A stretch of DNA of 64,000 nucleotides, from positions 1 through 64,000 of the forward strand of contig CALCXK010000042.1 in assembly GCA_937905835.1 (NCBI GenBank). The letters are read 5' to 3'. The DNA is from an uncultured Ilumatobacter sp. (lineage in GTDB: Bacteria > Actinomycetota > Acidimicrobiia > Acidimicrobiales > Ilumatobacteraceae). The translations under genes were made by a program, and so were the position numbers. The notes below the pieces were generated by a model. It was not told the origin of the DNA, searched no databases, and saw only the letters and a program-made list of their open reading frames with translations. This document shows positions 24,731 to 32,643 of the stretch, in pieces (within the stretch, counting starts at the first letter, position 1; every line of letters begins with the position of its first letter).

Positions 24731-25389
24731 GCAGTGACCAGAATCCGTTCGCTGGCAAACGAACCGACGCCAATGTGTCGACCATCGATCTCGACGGTCA
24801 GCGTGCCGTCCGGTGATACTGCGGTGACGGTGCCGGTGTTGCCGGGCTGGATAGCCGATGCTTCGAGGAACTCGAGCAGGCCCGGTTCGAATTCGAGCTC
24901 TTCGGTGATGCGACGCACTGTGAACCCGTTGCCGAGCGCGATGTCAGAGAGCGGGCCTGAGTCGGGTGCGGCTTCGTAGGCGGATCCCGGGATCGGGTTG
25001 CCGTGCGGACACGTGGTGGGATCACCGAGGAGCTCGTTGATCGCCGATTCGACCGAGTCGCTGATGACGTGTTCCCAGCGGCCGGCTTCGTGGTGCGCTT
25101 CGGCCCATGACAGCTTCAAGATGTCGGTCAGGAATCGCTCGGCAAGACGGTGGCGACGGACCACCTGTTCGCCAAGGCGCATACCCGCATCCGTGAGCAC
25201 GATTGCTTTGGCAGCGGTGATCAAGCCTTCTGCTTCAAGCCGCTTCATCATTTCGCTGACCGCTGGGCGGCTGACCTGCAACCGTTCGGCAATGCGCGCT
25301 TGGATGACGTCGAGGTCGTCTTCCTGCAGTTCGAAGATGCACTCGCAATACTCCTCGAACGCTGGATGATGTTCACCAGGACTGGGCAT
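24727..25389 (-). CDS. DtxR/MntR-family metal-dependent repressor
   Basis: 220 residues. Winged helix: DLDVIQARIAERLQVSRPAVSEMMKRL; metal/dimerisation domain: VVRRHRLAERFLTDILKLSW, the E-x2-H pair (HHEAGRWEHVISDSVES) and CPHGNPIPG; then a C-terminal SH3-like FeoA domain (GTVTAVSPDGTLTVEIDG). It senses Fe2+ or Mn2+ and represses uptake genes. The start MPSPGEHHPAFEEY at 25389 is chosen because TACACT lies 7 nt upstream. The only co-operonic gene is the lipoprotein. The 209-nt gap to the helicase has no gene I recognise. Confidence 0.9.
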   Translation of the reverse strand: MPSPGEHHPAFEEYCECIFELQEDDLDVIQARIAERLQVSRPAVSEMMKRLEAEGLITAAKAIVLTDAGMRLGEQVVRRHRLAERFLTDILKLSWAEAHHEAGRWEHVISDSVESAINELLGDPTTCPHGNPIPGSAYEAAPDSGPLSDIALGNGFTVRRITEELEFEPGLLEFLEASAIQPGNTGTVTAVSPDGTLTVEIDGRHIGVGSFASERILVTA

Positions 25390-25598
25390 GACCATGAGTG
25401 TACCGAGGTCTCGGCGGGCAGTCTTGACGAGCCCATTGATCAGGCCGACTCGGGTCGATGCTGCTTTCGACCTTGGACCAGCTGGGGCTGTCGAGACGGG
25501 TTGATGGCCGACGTTTGCCGCTCTATCGCCTTGGGGCGAAAGGATGTGGTCAGAAGGCGACAACTGGGGTGATGACGAGGCGCAACCCCGCGTGCCCG

Positions 25599-27308
25599 TC
25601 AGCGCTGGATTCGGCGGAGCCAGCTCTCGGCGTAGCGAAGTCGACGGGCGAGCTGATCGTTGGTGGCGCTCGCGACGCGGGCCACTCCGGCCAGATTGTT
25701 CATCTCGCCCTGGACCCGAGCGTGGTTCCACCCGGTGATATCGACGAGCCGCTTGGCCACGTGCGCACTGCGTGTCCGGAGGTCGTCTTTGATCTCGGCG
25801 GCGCTCATCGACCCGTGCGGAACCAGGCCAGCGGTCGTTGGAATTTCGGGCAGATCGAGCCCGAGAGCCGGGTCATCCGCGAAGAACGGGTCGGGCGGGT
25901 TCGGCTCGTCGTCGTACGCGACCATGCCGAGGTCGGCAGGGGAGAAGTTCAGCTCGAAATCAATCCCATCGAGATGTTTGCCGTCTTCGCCGACCGTGTG
26001 CATCGTGATGTCGGTGACCGTGGATGCAACCACGGAGAACAACGACATCTGCTCCATGTCGCCGTCGTGGACCTGGTTCTCCAGGCCGCCGTCGGGCTGA
26101 AAGTCGTCGTCGTCGCCTTTGCCCGGCGGGCGCAGCACGTGGCGACGGGCCTCGGCAATGGTGAACGCGTGGGCGCGAAGGCGAGGGTCGTCCGGAATGT
26201 ACACGTATGCCTTTTGGCTGGCCCGTCCGGCTTGCCAGCGGACGAAGCGACCGACCGCCTGGCGGAAGAACAGCTCGGTCGACGTCGTGGTAGCGAACAC
26301 TCCGACGCGTAACCGGGGGATGTCAACGCCCTCCGAGACCATCCGGACCGACACGAGCCAGGGGCGATCGTTCTCGCTGAACTCAGCGATCTTCTTCGAC
26401 GCCCCAGGGTCGTCACTGACCACGACGTCGGCCGGAACGCCGAAGCGGTCGCGCAGCAGAATGGCGATGTGCTGGGCATGCTCTTGGTCGGTCGCGATGA
26501 CGAGGCCGCCAGCGTCGCGTTGCTCGGAGCGGATGATCCGGAGCTGGTCGTTCGCCTTCTTGAGCACAGCTGGCATCCACTCGCCTTCGAGGCTGAGTGC
26601 CGTACGCAAGCGCATTGATGACTGGTCTTTGGTCAACTCGTCCTGAAAGTTGGCCGACACGGTGTCGCCCGATGGTGACGTCCACTCCATCTCGCCGTCG
26701 ACGCGCGGGAAATAGACGGGCCGGACCACGCCGCCGTCGCGGAGCGCGTCGGCGTAGCCGTACGTGTAGTCGGCGTGAGCGAGTTCGCCCTCGGCGGTGT
26801 TGTCGTAACGGATGAACGGGATCGGTGCAGCATCGCTTCGGAACGGCGTGCCCGACAGCGAGAGCCGCTTGTGCGCGTGGCCGAATGACTTACGGACCCC
26901 CTCGCCCCACGCCTTCTCGTGACCGGCGTGGTGGATCTCGTCGAGGATCACGAACGCTTCGGCCGAGAGCCCTGCCAATTTCTTCGCAGCGGCGCTCATC
27001 GCGACCTGTTGGTAGGTGGTGACGAGGCCGTGCATGTCACGAGCGAGCCCGTCGCCCGGTGACCAGTCCGGGTCGAGCTGGAGGCCCATCCGGTGCGCGG
27101 CTCGTGACCACTGCACCTTCAGATGGCTCGTTGGTGCGACGACGATCAGCAGGCGGTTCTGATCAGCCAACGCCGCTCGGGCACAGGCGAGTGCAAACGT
27201 CGTCTTTCCGGCGCCTGGTGTGGCGACCGCGAGGTAGTCGGGCCCCGTCGCGGCACGGAAGAGATCGAACGCGGCGCGCTGCCACGGGCGGAGGATGACG
27301 GTCGACAT
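25599..27308 (-). CDS. SF2 DEAD/DEAH-box helicase (XPB/ResIII-like)
   Basis: 569 residues. Motif I VATPGAGKTTFALACAR, motif Ia VVAPTSHLKVQW, motif II LDEIHHAG (DEIH), motif III LSLSGTPFRSD, motif V VSEGVDIPRLRVGVF and motif VI QAVGRFVRW are all present. A C-terminal region (about 430-569) holds NHARVQGEMNNLAG and is not assigned. It should translocate on nucleic acid using ATP. Actinobacteria commonly encode one such protein; the exact substrate is unknown. Divergent from the ABC-F gene across 160 nt. Confidence 0.85.
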   Translation of the reverse strand: MSTVILRPWQRAAFDLFRAATGPDYLAVATPGAGKTTFALACARAALADQNRLLIVVAPTSHLKVQWSRAAHRMGLQLDPDWSPGDGLARDMHGLVTTYQQVAMSAAAKKLAGLSAEAFVILDEIHHAGHEKAWGEGVRKSFGHAHKRLSLSGTPFRSDAAPIPFIRYDNTAEGELAHADYTYGYADALRDGGVVRPVYFPRVDGEMEWTSPSGDTVSANFQDELTKDQSSMRLRTALSLEGEWMPAVLKKANDQLRIIRSEQRDAGGLVIATDQEHAQHIAILLRDRFGVPADVVVSDDPGASKKIAEFSENDRPWLVSVRMVSEGVDIPRLRVGVFATTTSTELFFRQAVGRFVRWQAGRASQKAYVYIPDDPRLRAHAFTIAEARRHVLRPPGKGDDDDFQPDGGLENQVHDGDMEQMSLFSVVASTVTDITMHTVGEDGKHLDGIDFELNFSPADLGMVAYDDEPNPPDPFFADDPALGLDLPEIPTTAGLVPHGSMSAAEIKDDLRTRSAHVAKRLVDITGWNHARVQGEMNNLAGVARVASATNDQLARRLRYAESWLRRIQR

Positions 27309-27402
27309 GAGCGGGTCCGAGTGTGTCGAATCAGGCTGCGCGCCGCAACTCCCCGGACCGAACGGGACATGAATTGGAACCCATGTGTATCTGGCGATTG
27401 TG

Positions 27403-27408
27403 TAGAGT
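27403..27408 (+). promoter_or_regulatory. -10 box of the ABC-F leader
   Basis: TAGAGT followed by 7 nt and a GTG at 27416. The spacing is that of a leaderless start, but the GTG opens a five-codon frame rather than the ABC-F gene. Confidence 0.4.
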
Positions 27409-27415
27409 CGTCAAG

Positions 27416-27433
27416 GTGACTGATCAGAGCTGA
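27416..27433 (+). other. Putative leaderless 5-codon upstream ORF
   Basis: GTG ACT GAT CAG AGC TGA would encode MTDQS. It begins 7 nt after TAGAGT and ends 35 nt before the ABC-F start. Short leader peptides control many antibiotic-resistance ABC-F genes by ribosome stalling; whether this one does is inferred. Confidence 0.35.
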
Positions 27434-27468
27434 ACTCATCGTCCGTTCGCTCTCCTGAAAGGCGCCGT

Positions 27469-29121
27469 ATGGCTGCTTCGCTCGTCACCCGCTCCCTGAC
27501 TCTCTTCCGTGGGCCGCTGATCGTCCTCGATCAGATTGACGTGACCCTCTCTCCGGGTGACCGCGTTGGGCTGATCGGCCCGAACGGTGTCGGTAAGTCG
27601 ACGTTGTTGGCAGCGCTTGCCGGACGGATCGACATCGATGAGGGCCGAGTTGAGCGGATGCCCCGTACTTCCAACGTCGGATTACTCCCGCAAGAACCTG
27701 AGCGTTCTACCAGCGAGACTGTCCGTGAGTTCCTCGGCCGCCGAACAGGGGTGACCGAGGCGCAGACAACACTCGACGTCACGACTCAAGGCCTCGCCGA
27801 GGGAGCAGCTGGCGCGGACGATGCATACGCCGATGCGCTCGACCGCTGGCTGGCGCTGGGAGCAGCCGACTTCGAGGCCCGCGTGGGTGAAACCTGGGCG
27901 TCGCTCGGCCTCGACGAACGACTCCTCGAGCAGCCGACCGCCACGTTGTCGGGAGGTGAAGCGGCCCGGTCGTCGCTTGCATCGTTGCTGCTCTCGCGCT
28001 TCGACATCGTGCTGCTTGACGAACCGACCAATGACCTGGACATCGACGGCCTCGCTCGGCTTGAAGAATGGGTACTCGGCCTGGTTGCGCCGCTCATGGT
28101 GGTCAGCCACGACCGCACCTTCCTCGAACGGACTGTCACTGACGTCGTCGAGATCGACCACCACACCCACCAGGCGTCGTGGTTCGCAGGTGGATGGCAG
28201 GCGTTTATTGCCGAACGCGAATTGGCCAAGCAGCACGCGCGAGATGCATACGACGAGTTCGATGGCAAGCGACAGAACCTGTTGAACCGAGCGCAGCGCG
28301 AGCGCGAGTGGGCGTCGCAAGGGCAGTCGAAGGTCCGCAAGTCGGGAGAGACCGACAAGTTCATTACGAGCTTCAAGATGAATCAGACCGAGCAACTCGC
28401 CGGCAAGGCAGCGCGCACTGAGAAGGCGATCTCTCGGCTCGACTCCGTCGAAGAACCGCACGAGCGGTGGCAATTGCAACTCACGATCCCGACCGCTGAA
28501 CGAAGCGGTGACGTGGTCGCCGAAGCTCGCAGTGCTGTTGTCGAACGTGGCGACTTTCGGCTCGGCCCGATCGACATGTCGATTGCCTACGGCGACCGGA
28601 TCGCTCTCGTTGGCGCGAACGGAGCCGGCAAGACAACGCTGATCAACCTGCTCCTCGGACGTCTCGAACCATCGGCGGGTTCTGTGCACCTCGGCCCCAG
28701 CGTGCAGGTTGGCGAAATCGAGCAGGCCCGCTCGCACCTGCTTGGCGACGCCACACTCGTCCGAGCCTTTATGGACGCCGCTGCCGGTACTGCCTCGGCC
28801 GACACGGTTGCCGACACACGCACGCTGCTCGCGAAGTTCGGTCTCGGCGCCGAGCACGTCAACCGCCCGGTGGAATCGCTGTCGCCGGGGGAACGAACTC
28901 GTGCGTCGCTCGCCTTACTCATGGCCACCGGTGCCAATCTGTTGGTGTTGGACGAACCGACCAACCACCTCGATATCGAAGCGATCGAGCAGCTCGAACA
29001 AGCTCTCGACACCTTTTCCGGCACGGTGCTCCTCGTCACCCACGACCGGTCGCTCCTCGAACGAGTGCGCCTGACGAGGACATTTCGCCTTTTGGACGGT
29101 GCGATCACCATCGAGTCGTGA
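27469..29121 (+). CDS. ABC-F family ATPase (ribosome-associated)
   Basis: 550 residues with two ABC cassettes and no membrane domain. Cassette 1: Walker A GLIGPNGVGKSTLLAAL, signature LSGGEAARSSLASLLL, Walker B IVLLDEPTNDLDID. A charged linker (RQNLLNRAQREREWASQGQ) follows. Cassette 2: LVGANGAGKTTLINLL, LSPGERTRASLALL, LLVLDEPTNHLDIE. ABC-F proteins bind the ribosomal E site and relieve stalling or antibiotic block. The subtype (housekeeping or resistance) is not certain. AAAGG lies about 10 nt before the ATG. Its stop overlaps the helicase remnant. Confidence 0.9.
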   Translation: MAASLVTRSLTLFRGPLIVLDQIDVTLSPGDRVGLIGPNGVGKSTLLAALAGRIDIDEGRVERMPRTSNVGLLPQEPERSTSETVREFLGRRTGVTEAQTTLDVTTQGLAEGAAGADDAYADALDRWLALGAADFEARVGETWASLGLDERLLEQPTATLSGGEAARSSLASLLLSRFDIVLLDEPTNDLDIDGLARLEEWVLGLVAPLMVVSHDRTFLERTVTDVVEIDHHTHQASWFAGGWQAFIAERELAKQHARDAYDEFDGKRQNLLNRAQREREWASQGQSKVRKSGETDKFITSFKMNQTEQLAGKAARTEKAISRLDSVEEPHERWQLQLTIPTAERSGDVVAEARSAVVERGDFRLGPIDMSIAYGDRIALVGANGAGKTTLINLLLGRLEPSAGSVHLGPSVQVGEIEQARSHLLGDATLVRAFMDAAAGTASADTVADTRTLLAKFGLGAEHVNRPVESLSPGERTRASLALLMATGANLLVLDEPTNHLDIEAIEQLEQALDTFSGTVLLVTHDRSLLERVRLTRTFRLLDGAITIES

Positions 29122-29327
29122 TGGGCGAACAAGCCCTGATCTGCGCCCCGATTGGCTCCGGCAAGACGCTCTCGTCGTTCCTGGCGTCGATCGATCGGTT
29201 CACCATCTCGCCGCCACCTTCGACCATCACCCACGTGGCACTCGTTTCCGGGGTGATCGCGCGGTGGGCGGCGGCCGCTGCTACTTGGGCGAGACGGCGC
29301 GGAGGCCGGCCCAGGCGAGGGCACTGA
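29118..29327 (+). pseudogene. Truncated Lhr-like DEAD-box helicase remnant
   Basis: The open frame begins GTG ATG, overlapping the ABC-F stop. Its first 43 residues (ALICAPIGSGKTLSSFLASI then DRFTISPPP and ITHVALVSG) match the Walker A region of Lhr-type helicases, whose family form is A-P-T-G-S-G-K-T. The upstream Q-motif portion and everything past motif Ia are missing, and after about 29250 the frame is antisense to tetR. The remnant suggests a deletion joined ABC-F to the tetR region. Confidence 0.5.
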
Positions 29328-29865
29328 CTTCGGCGGCGATCTCGTCGGGGTCGAACTCGTCTCCCAATTCGACGAGCCGGCGGCTGGCACCTTCGGCGAG
29401 GCCGACGAGTGCGTGGGCCAACGTCTTGCGGTGCGACTCGTCGATGTCGACGGCGATCAACGGTGCAATGGCCTGTGCCGAGTCAGCGGTGATCTGACGA
29501 ACCGCTTCATTGAATTCGTCGTCGCGGCGAGAGCCAGAGCCGAAGAGCAGACGGAAGCCGTCGTGGTCGTCGGCAACCCAGCGGAAGTAGGCCCGGAAGC
29601 CGAGTTCGGTCGTACTTTTGCCGTCGGTTGCTTCGGCGGTCGCTTTGGCGATGTTGTTCCGCAGCCGGTTGCCGACCTCAGCGATCAACGCTTGATACAG
29701 ATCACGCTTGGAATCGAAGTGCTGATACAGCACCGGCTTCGTCACGCCGGCGGCATCGGCGACGTCGTTCATCGACGCACCGTGGAACCCGGCATTGGCA
29801 AAGACCTCGAGAGCAACGTCGAGGATCTGCTCGCGACGGGCAGGGGCAGAAAGGCGTTGGGACAT
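29281..29865 (-). CDS. TetR-family transcriptional regulator
   Basis: 194 residues from MSQRLSAPARREQILDVALE. The helix-turn-helix is ASMNDVADAAGVTKPVLYQHFDSKRDLYQAL, a textbook TetR N-terminus. The ligand domain is the usual seven or so helices (FRAYFRWVADDHDGFRLLFG). A TTACC-N4-GGTAA palindrome just upstream suggests autoregulation. The operon partner is the small membrane protein gene upstream. Target genes are unknown. Confidence 0.92.
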   Translation of the reverse strand: MSQRLSAPARREQILDVALEVFANAGFHGASMNDVADAAGVTKPVLYQHFDSKRDLYQALIAEVGNRLRNNIAKATAEATDGKSTTELGFRAYFRWVADDHDGFRLLFGSGSRRDDEFNEAVRQITADSAQAIAPLIAVDIDESHRKTLAHALVGLAEGASRRLVELGDEFDPDEIAAEVSALAWAGLRAVSPK

Positions 29866-29870
29866 GGGAG

Positions 29871-29884
29871 TTACCACATGGTAA
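29871..29884. promoter_or_regulatory. Probable TetR operator TTACC-N4-GGTAA
   Basis: A 14-bp inverted repeat, 5 nt upstream of the tetR ATG at 29865. It overlaps TACCAT on the minus strand, a possible -10 box, which fits negative autoregulation. Confidence 0.5.
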
Positions 29885-29911
29885 TCGGCAAGAAGGGCTC
29901 AGTGAAAGAGT

Positions 29912-30211
29912 TCAGAGACCGCGTTCGCGGTCGTCGCGGTCAGCAGCTTTCACGGCGTAGCCGAGAATGATCGATGGTGCGAGCAGAACGCAGCCGATCA
30001 CCAGCGAGATGATCACCAGCGTTGCCATCACCGAGGTAAACCCGAAGGCGAACGCCATAAAGAACAGTGCCATAGCCAGGGCGACGAACAGATAGCCGAC
30101 GCGGTTGGCGATCAAGGTCCACTTTGCGATCTTGGCGCGCTTGATGCGGACAGGATCAGTTGACGGGTCAATCGACGCGGCCGCTTGGGATTCAGGTTCA
30201 GTATTCGACAT
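29912..30211 (-). CDS. Small two-TM membrane protein, function unknown
   Basis: 99 residues. An N-terminal hydrophilic part with charged RIKRAKIAKW is followed by two hydrophobic segments, VGYLFVALAMALFFMAFAFG and LVIISLVIGCVLLAPSIIL, ending in a charged tail. It lies 46 nt upstream of tetR on the same strand and is probably cotranscribed with it. Family not recognised; conserved small membrane proteins of this kind are common in Acidimicrobiia. Confidence 0.7.
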   Translation of the reverse strand: MSNTEPESQAAASIDPSTDPVRIKRAKIAKWTLIANRVGYLFVALAMALFFMAFAFGFTSVMATLVIISLVIGCVLLAPSIILGYAVKAADRDDRERGL

Positions 30212-30222
30212 ACAGTCCCACC

Positions 30223-30282
30223 ATGCTACGAGTCGGCCGATACCAATTCATTCCGACGCCTCCGAATCGGGCGCAGCGATGA
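30223..30282 (+). other. Putative leaderless 19-codon upstream ORF
   Basis: MLRVGRYQFIPTPPNRAQR, starting 6 nt after TACAGT (30211-30216) and ending in a TGA that overlaps the enoyl-CoA hydratase ATG (ATGA). The geometry suggests translational coupling; existence of the peptide is unproven. Confidence 0.35.
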
Positions 30283-31019
30283 CCGTACACATGGAGCGTG
30301 ACGGTCGAGTCACGATCATCACGCTCGACCGGCCCGAACGGCGCAATGCCATCGATCATCCAACATTGCTTGAACTCCTCGCTATACAGACAGAGATCGC
30401 GGCGCGCGCTCCAAGTGAAACGCGAGCAGTGATCCTGACCGGGACAGCGCCGGCCTTCAGCGCGGGTGCCGACCTGAACGGCGTCGAAGAGGGCCAGTTC
30501 ACCACGGACCTGCAAGCCGTGCTTCGAGGATTCGGTGCGCTCCCAGTGCCGGTGATCGCAGCGATCGACGGCCCGGCACTCGGTGCTGGCACGCAGTTGG
30601 TGATTGCTGCCGATCTCCGTATCGCCACGCCTTCGAGCCAACTCGGCATCCCGGCGGCGCGGCTCGGGATCTCGATTGATCACTGGACGATCCGACGTCT
30701 TGCGCAGGAGTTCTCGCCGTCGGTTGCACGAGCGATGCTCGTTGGCACCGAGAACTACGCAGCCGAGCGGTTGCACACGCTCGGAGGCATCCATCGCCTC
30801 GGCGACTTGTCCGACGCCAAGGAATGGGCGCAACGTCTCGCGCTGTTTGCACCCCTGACGGTTGTCGCCCACAAGCTCGGGTTGGAAACTCTCCGCGTTG
30901 AGCCAGACGAGGTGGCTGCGTTCGAAGTAGCCCGTCAAACAGCGTGGGCCAGCACAGATGCCGAGGAGGGCCGTGCGGCCTTCCTGGAAAAGCGTTCCGC
31001 CGACTTCACGGCCAGCTAA
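30279..31019 (+). CDS. Enoyl-CoA hydratase/isomerase family protein
   Basis: 246 residues. The crotonase fold is shown by VTIITLDRPERRNAIDH, the oxyanion-hole region AFSAGADLNG and the second conserved block DGPALGAGTQLVIAADLRIA. The first Glu of the usual catalytic pair is not obvious: the helix reads QLGIPAARLGISID, where hydratases carry E in G-x-P-E. It may be an isomerase or a member with another activity. The start overlaps the small upstream ORF. Confidence 0.85.
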   Translation: MTVHMERDGRVTIITLDRPERRNAIDHPTLLELLAIQTEIAARAPSETRAVILTGTAPAFSAGADLNGVEEGQFTTDLQAVLRGFGALPVPVIAAIDGPALGAGTQLVIAADLRIATPSSQLGIPAARLGISIDHWTIRRLAQEFSPSVARAMLVGTENYAAERLHTLGGIHRLGDLSDAKEWAQRLALFAPLTVVAHKLGLETLRVEPDEVAAFEVARQTAWASTDAEEGRAAFLEKRSADFTAS

Positions 31020-31134
31020 CTCTTGACGTACCGATCCGTCGCGGAGTCACCGTGAATCTGTCATTCTCAAATCGCTGCGTTCTTGGGTTGAAAAGCGACA
31101 GTCCGACAGCCCCCATTAGCGTGGGAGCGAGCCC

Positions 31135-31827
31135 ATGATGTCGCCGGCACCTTCTCCTTCTTCGGCACTGGTCGACGTGCCGGTCGTCGCACTCAACGAC
31201 GTCGTTGCAGTCCTGGGTCAGTTTCCTGCACTCGCCGGCGCGTCCTTGACGGTCGAACGTGGTGAGATTGTGCTGCTGCGTGGCCCGAACGGCGCCGGCA
31301 AGACAACACTGCTCCGACTGTGCGCTGGGTTGCTTCCGGTCGAACGCGGCACCGCCACCATCCTCGGATTCGACCTGTCGACGCAGCGCGAGCTGGTTCG
31401 CCCGCATGTTGGCCTGCTCGGCCACCAGAACGGCCTGTACCTCGACTTGAGTGTCCGCGAGAACGTCAACTTCTGGGGGCGGACGGTCGGGGCATCCATC
31501 GACGAGATCCACGCGGCGATGGCGAGAATGGGCGTGGCAGAACGGCTTGCCGACATACCGTGTCGCAAGCTGTCAGCGGGTCAGAAGCGCCGTACTTCCC
31601 TGGCCTGCCTCGTAGCTCGACGGGCCCAGGTCTGGCTGCTCGACGAACCCCACGCAGGCCTCGACGCAACTGGCCGTGACGAACTTGACGCCACGCTCGC
31701 CCAGGCCGCCGCATCGGGCGCCACGATCCTGATGGCGAGTCACGAGCTCGAGCGGGCAGGCAACTTGGCCACTCGTTCGGTCGAAGTGATCGCCGGCCAG
31801 GTCACAGCACTCGGAGGTAAGAAATGA
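31135..31827 (+). CDS. ccmA: Cytochrome c maturation ATP-binding protein CcmA
   Basis: 230 residues. Walker A LLRGPNGAGKTTLLRLCAGL, signature LSAGQKRRTSLACLV and Walker B QVWLLDEPHAGLDATGRD form an ABC ATPase; the location ahead of ccmB identifies it as CcmA. With CcmB and CcmC it releases holo-CcmE from the heme-loading complex in ATP-dependent steps. First gene of the ccm operon; ATGA overlap with ccmB. TAGCGT lies 12 nt upstream of the ATG as a possible -10. Confidence 0.9.
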   Translation: MMSPAPSPSSALVDVPVVALNDVVAVLGQFPALAGASLTVERGEIVLLRGPNGAGKTTLLRLCAGLLPVERGTATILGFDLSTQRELVRPHVGLLGHQNGLYLDLSVRENVNFWGRTVGASIDEIHAAMARMGVAERLADIPCRKLSAGQKRRTSLACLVARRAQVWLLDEPHAGLDATGRDELDATLAQAAASGATILMASHELERAGNLATRSVEVIAGQVTALGGKK

Positions 31828-32603
31828 GTAGCTGGCGGGTCGCCCGCTTGATCGCGGCCAAAGATCTTCGAGTCGAGCGACGGAGCAAGATTGTCACCAA
31901 CCAGGTGCTGCCGTTCGCAGGGATCACCATGGTCAGCTTTGCATTCGCGCTGGACAAGCAGAATGTGCTCGACACCGTTGCGCCTGGTCTGGTCTGGCTA
32001 GCAACGACGTTCAGCCTGCTGATCTTGGTGCAACGCTCGTTCTCGATCGAAACAGATGATGGTGCGCTCGACGCCATGCGCGTGGCCGGGATCGATGCGC
32101 GAGCGATTTTCCTCGGCAAGGCAATGGCGCTGGCGGTCCAACTTCTCGTGCTCGAAATATTGCTGCTGTTCGCTGCTGTCGTGTTGTACGGCGAATCGAT
32201 TCAATCAAGCGGCGCAGTGCTGGCGTTTTTCGACACTCCGATCACGGTCGGTGGCGTGGAAGTGCTGCTCAGTGGAGAGTCGACCGGAGCGCAGAGCCCA
32301 GTACTTGCCGGTGTGCTCCTCGTCACGACTCTGATCTGTGCGACGTGCGGGCTCGCTGCGGTGGGTACCCTGTACGGAGGCCTTGCCGCAGGGTTCAAGG
32401 GCAGCGAAACACTTCTTCCGCTGCTCGCGCTTCCTGCGGTGGCGCCGGTCCTGATCGGAGCAACCAAAGCGGTCGAATCAGCGGTCGGTACCGCAGGTGC
32501 AGTGGTATCAGAAGGTTGGCAATGGGTCGGCCTGCTGGCGGTGTTCGCTGTCGCATTCGGTATCGGCGGAGCGCTGGCGTTCGGCCCCCTGATCGACGAA
32601 TAG
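31824..32603 (+). CDS. ccmB: Heme exporter membrane protein CcmB
   Basis: 259 residues, six hydrophobic segments. The start WRVARLIAAKDLRVERRSK and the middle VRASTFSLL / VQRSFSIETDDGALDAMRVA match CcmB, which spans the membrane with CcmC. The segment LVTTLICATCGLAAVGTLYGGL is well conserved in the family. Start codon overlaps the ccmA stop. Confidence 0.88.
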   Translation: MSSWRVARLIAAKDLRVERRSKIVTNQVLPFAGITMVSFAFALDKQNVLDTVAPGLVWLATTFSLLILVQRSFSIETDDGALDAMRVAGIDARAIFLGKAMALAVQLLVLEILLLFAAVVLYGESIQSSGAVLAFFDTPITVGGVEVLLSGESTGAQSPVLAGVLLVTTLICATCGLAAVGTLYGGLAAGFKGSETLLPLLALPAVAPVLIGATKAVESAVGTAGAVVSEGWQWVGLLAVFAVAFGIGGALAFGPLIDE

Positions 32604-32643
32604 TCGGTCGACAACTCGAACGGCGAGCAATCGCCACACAGCC

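Noticed and set aside
25390..25598. Gap between dtxR and the helicase as a metal riboswitch
   Set aside because: I can see no aptamer consensus; dtxR has its own leaderless start, so a riboswitch is not needed.
27682..28857. 391-codon open frame on the minus strand opposite the ABC-F gene
   Set aside because: The ABC-F protein has every expected motif; the antisense frame is a product of high GC and codon bias.
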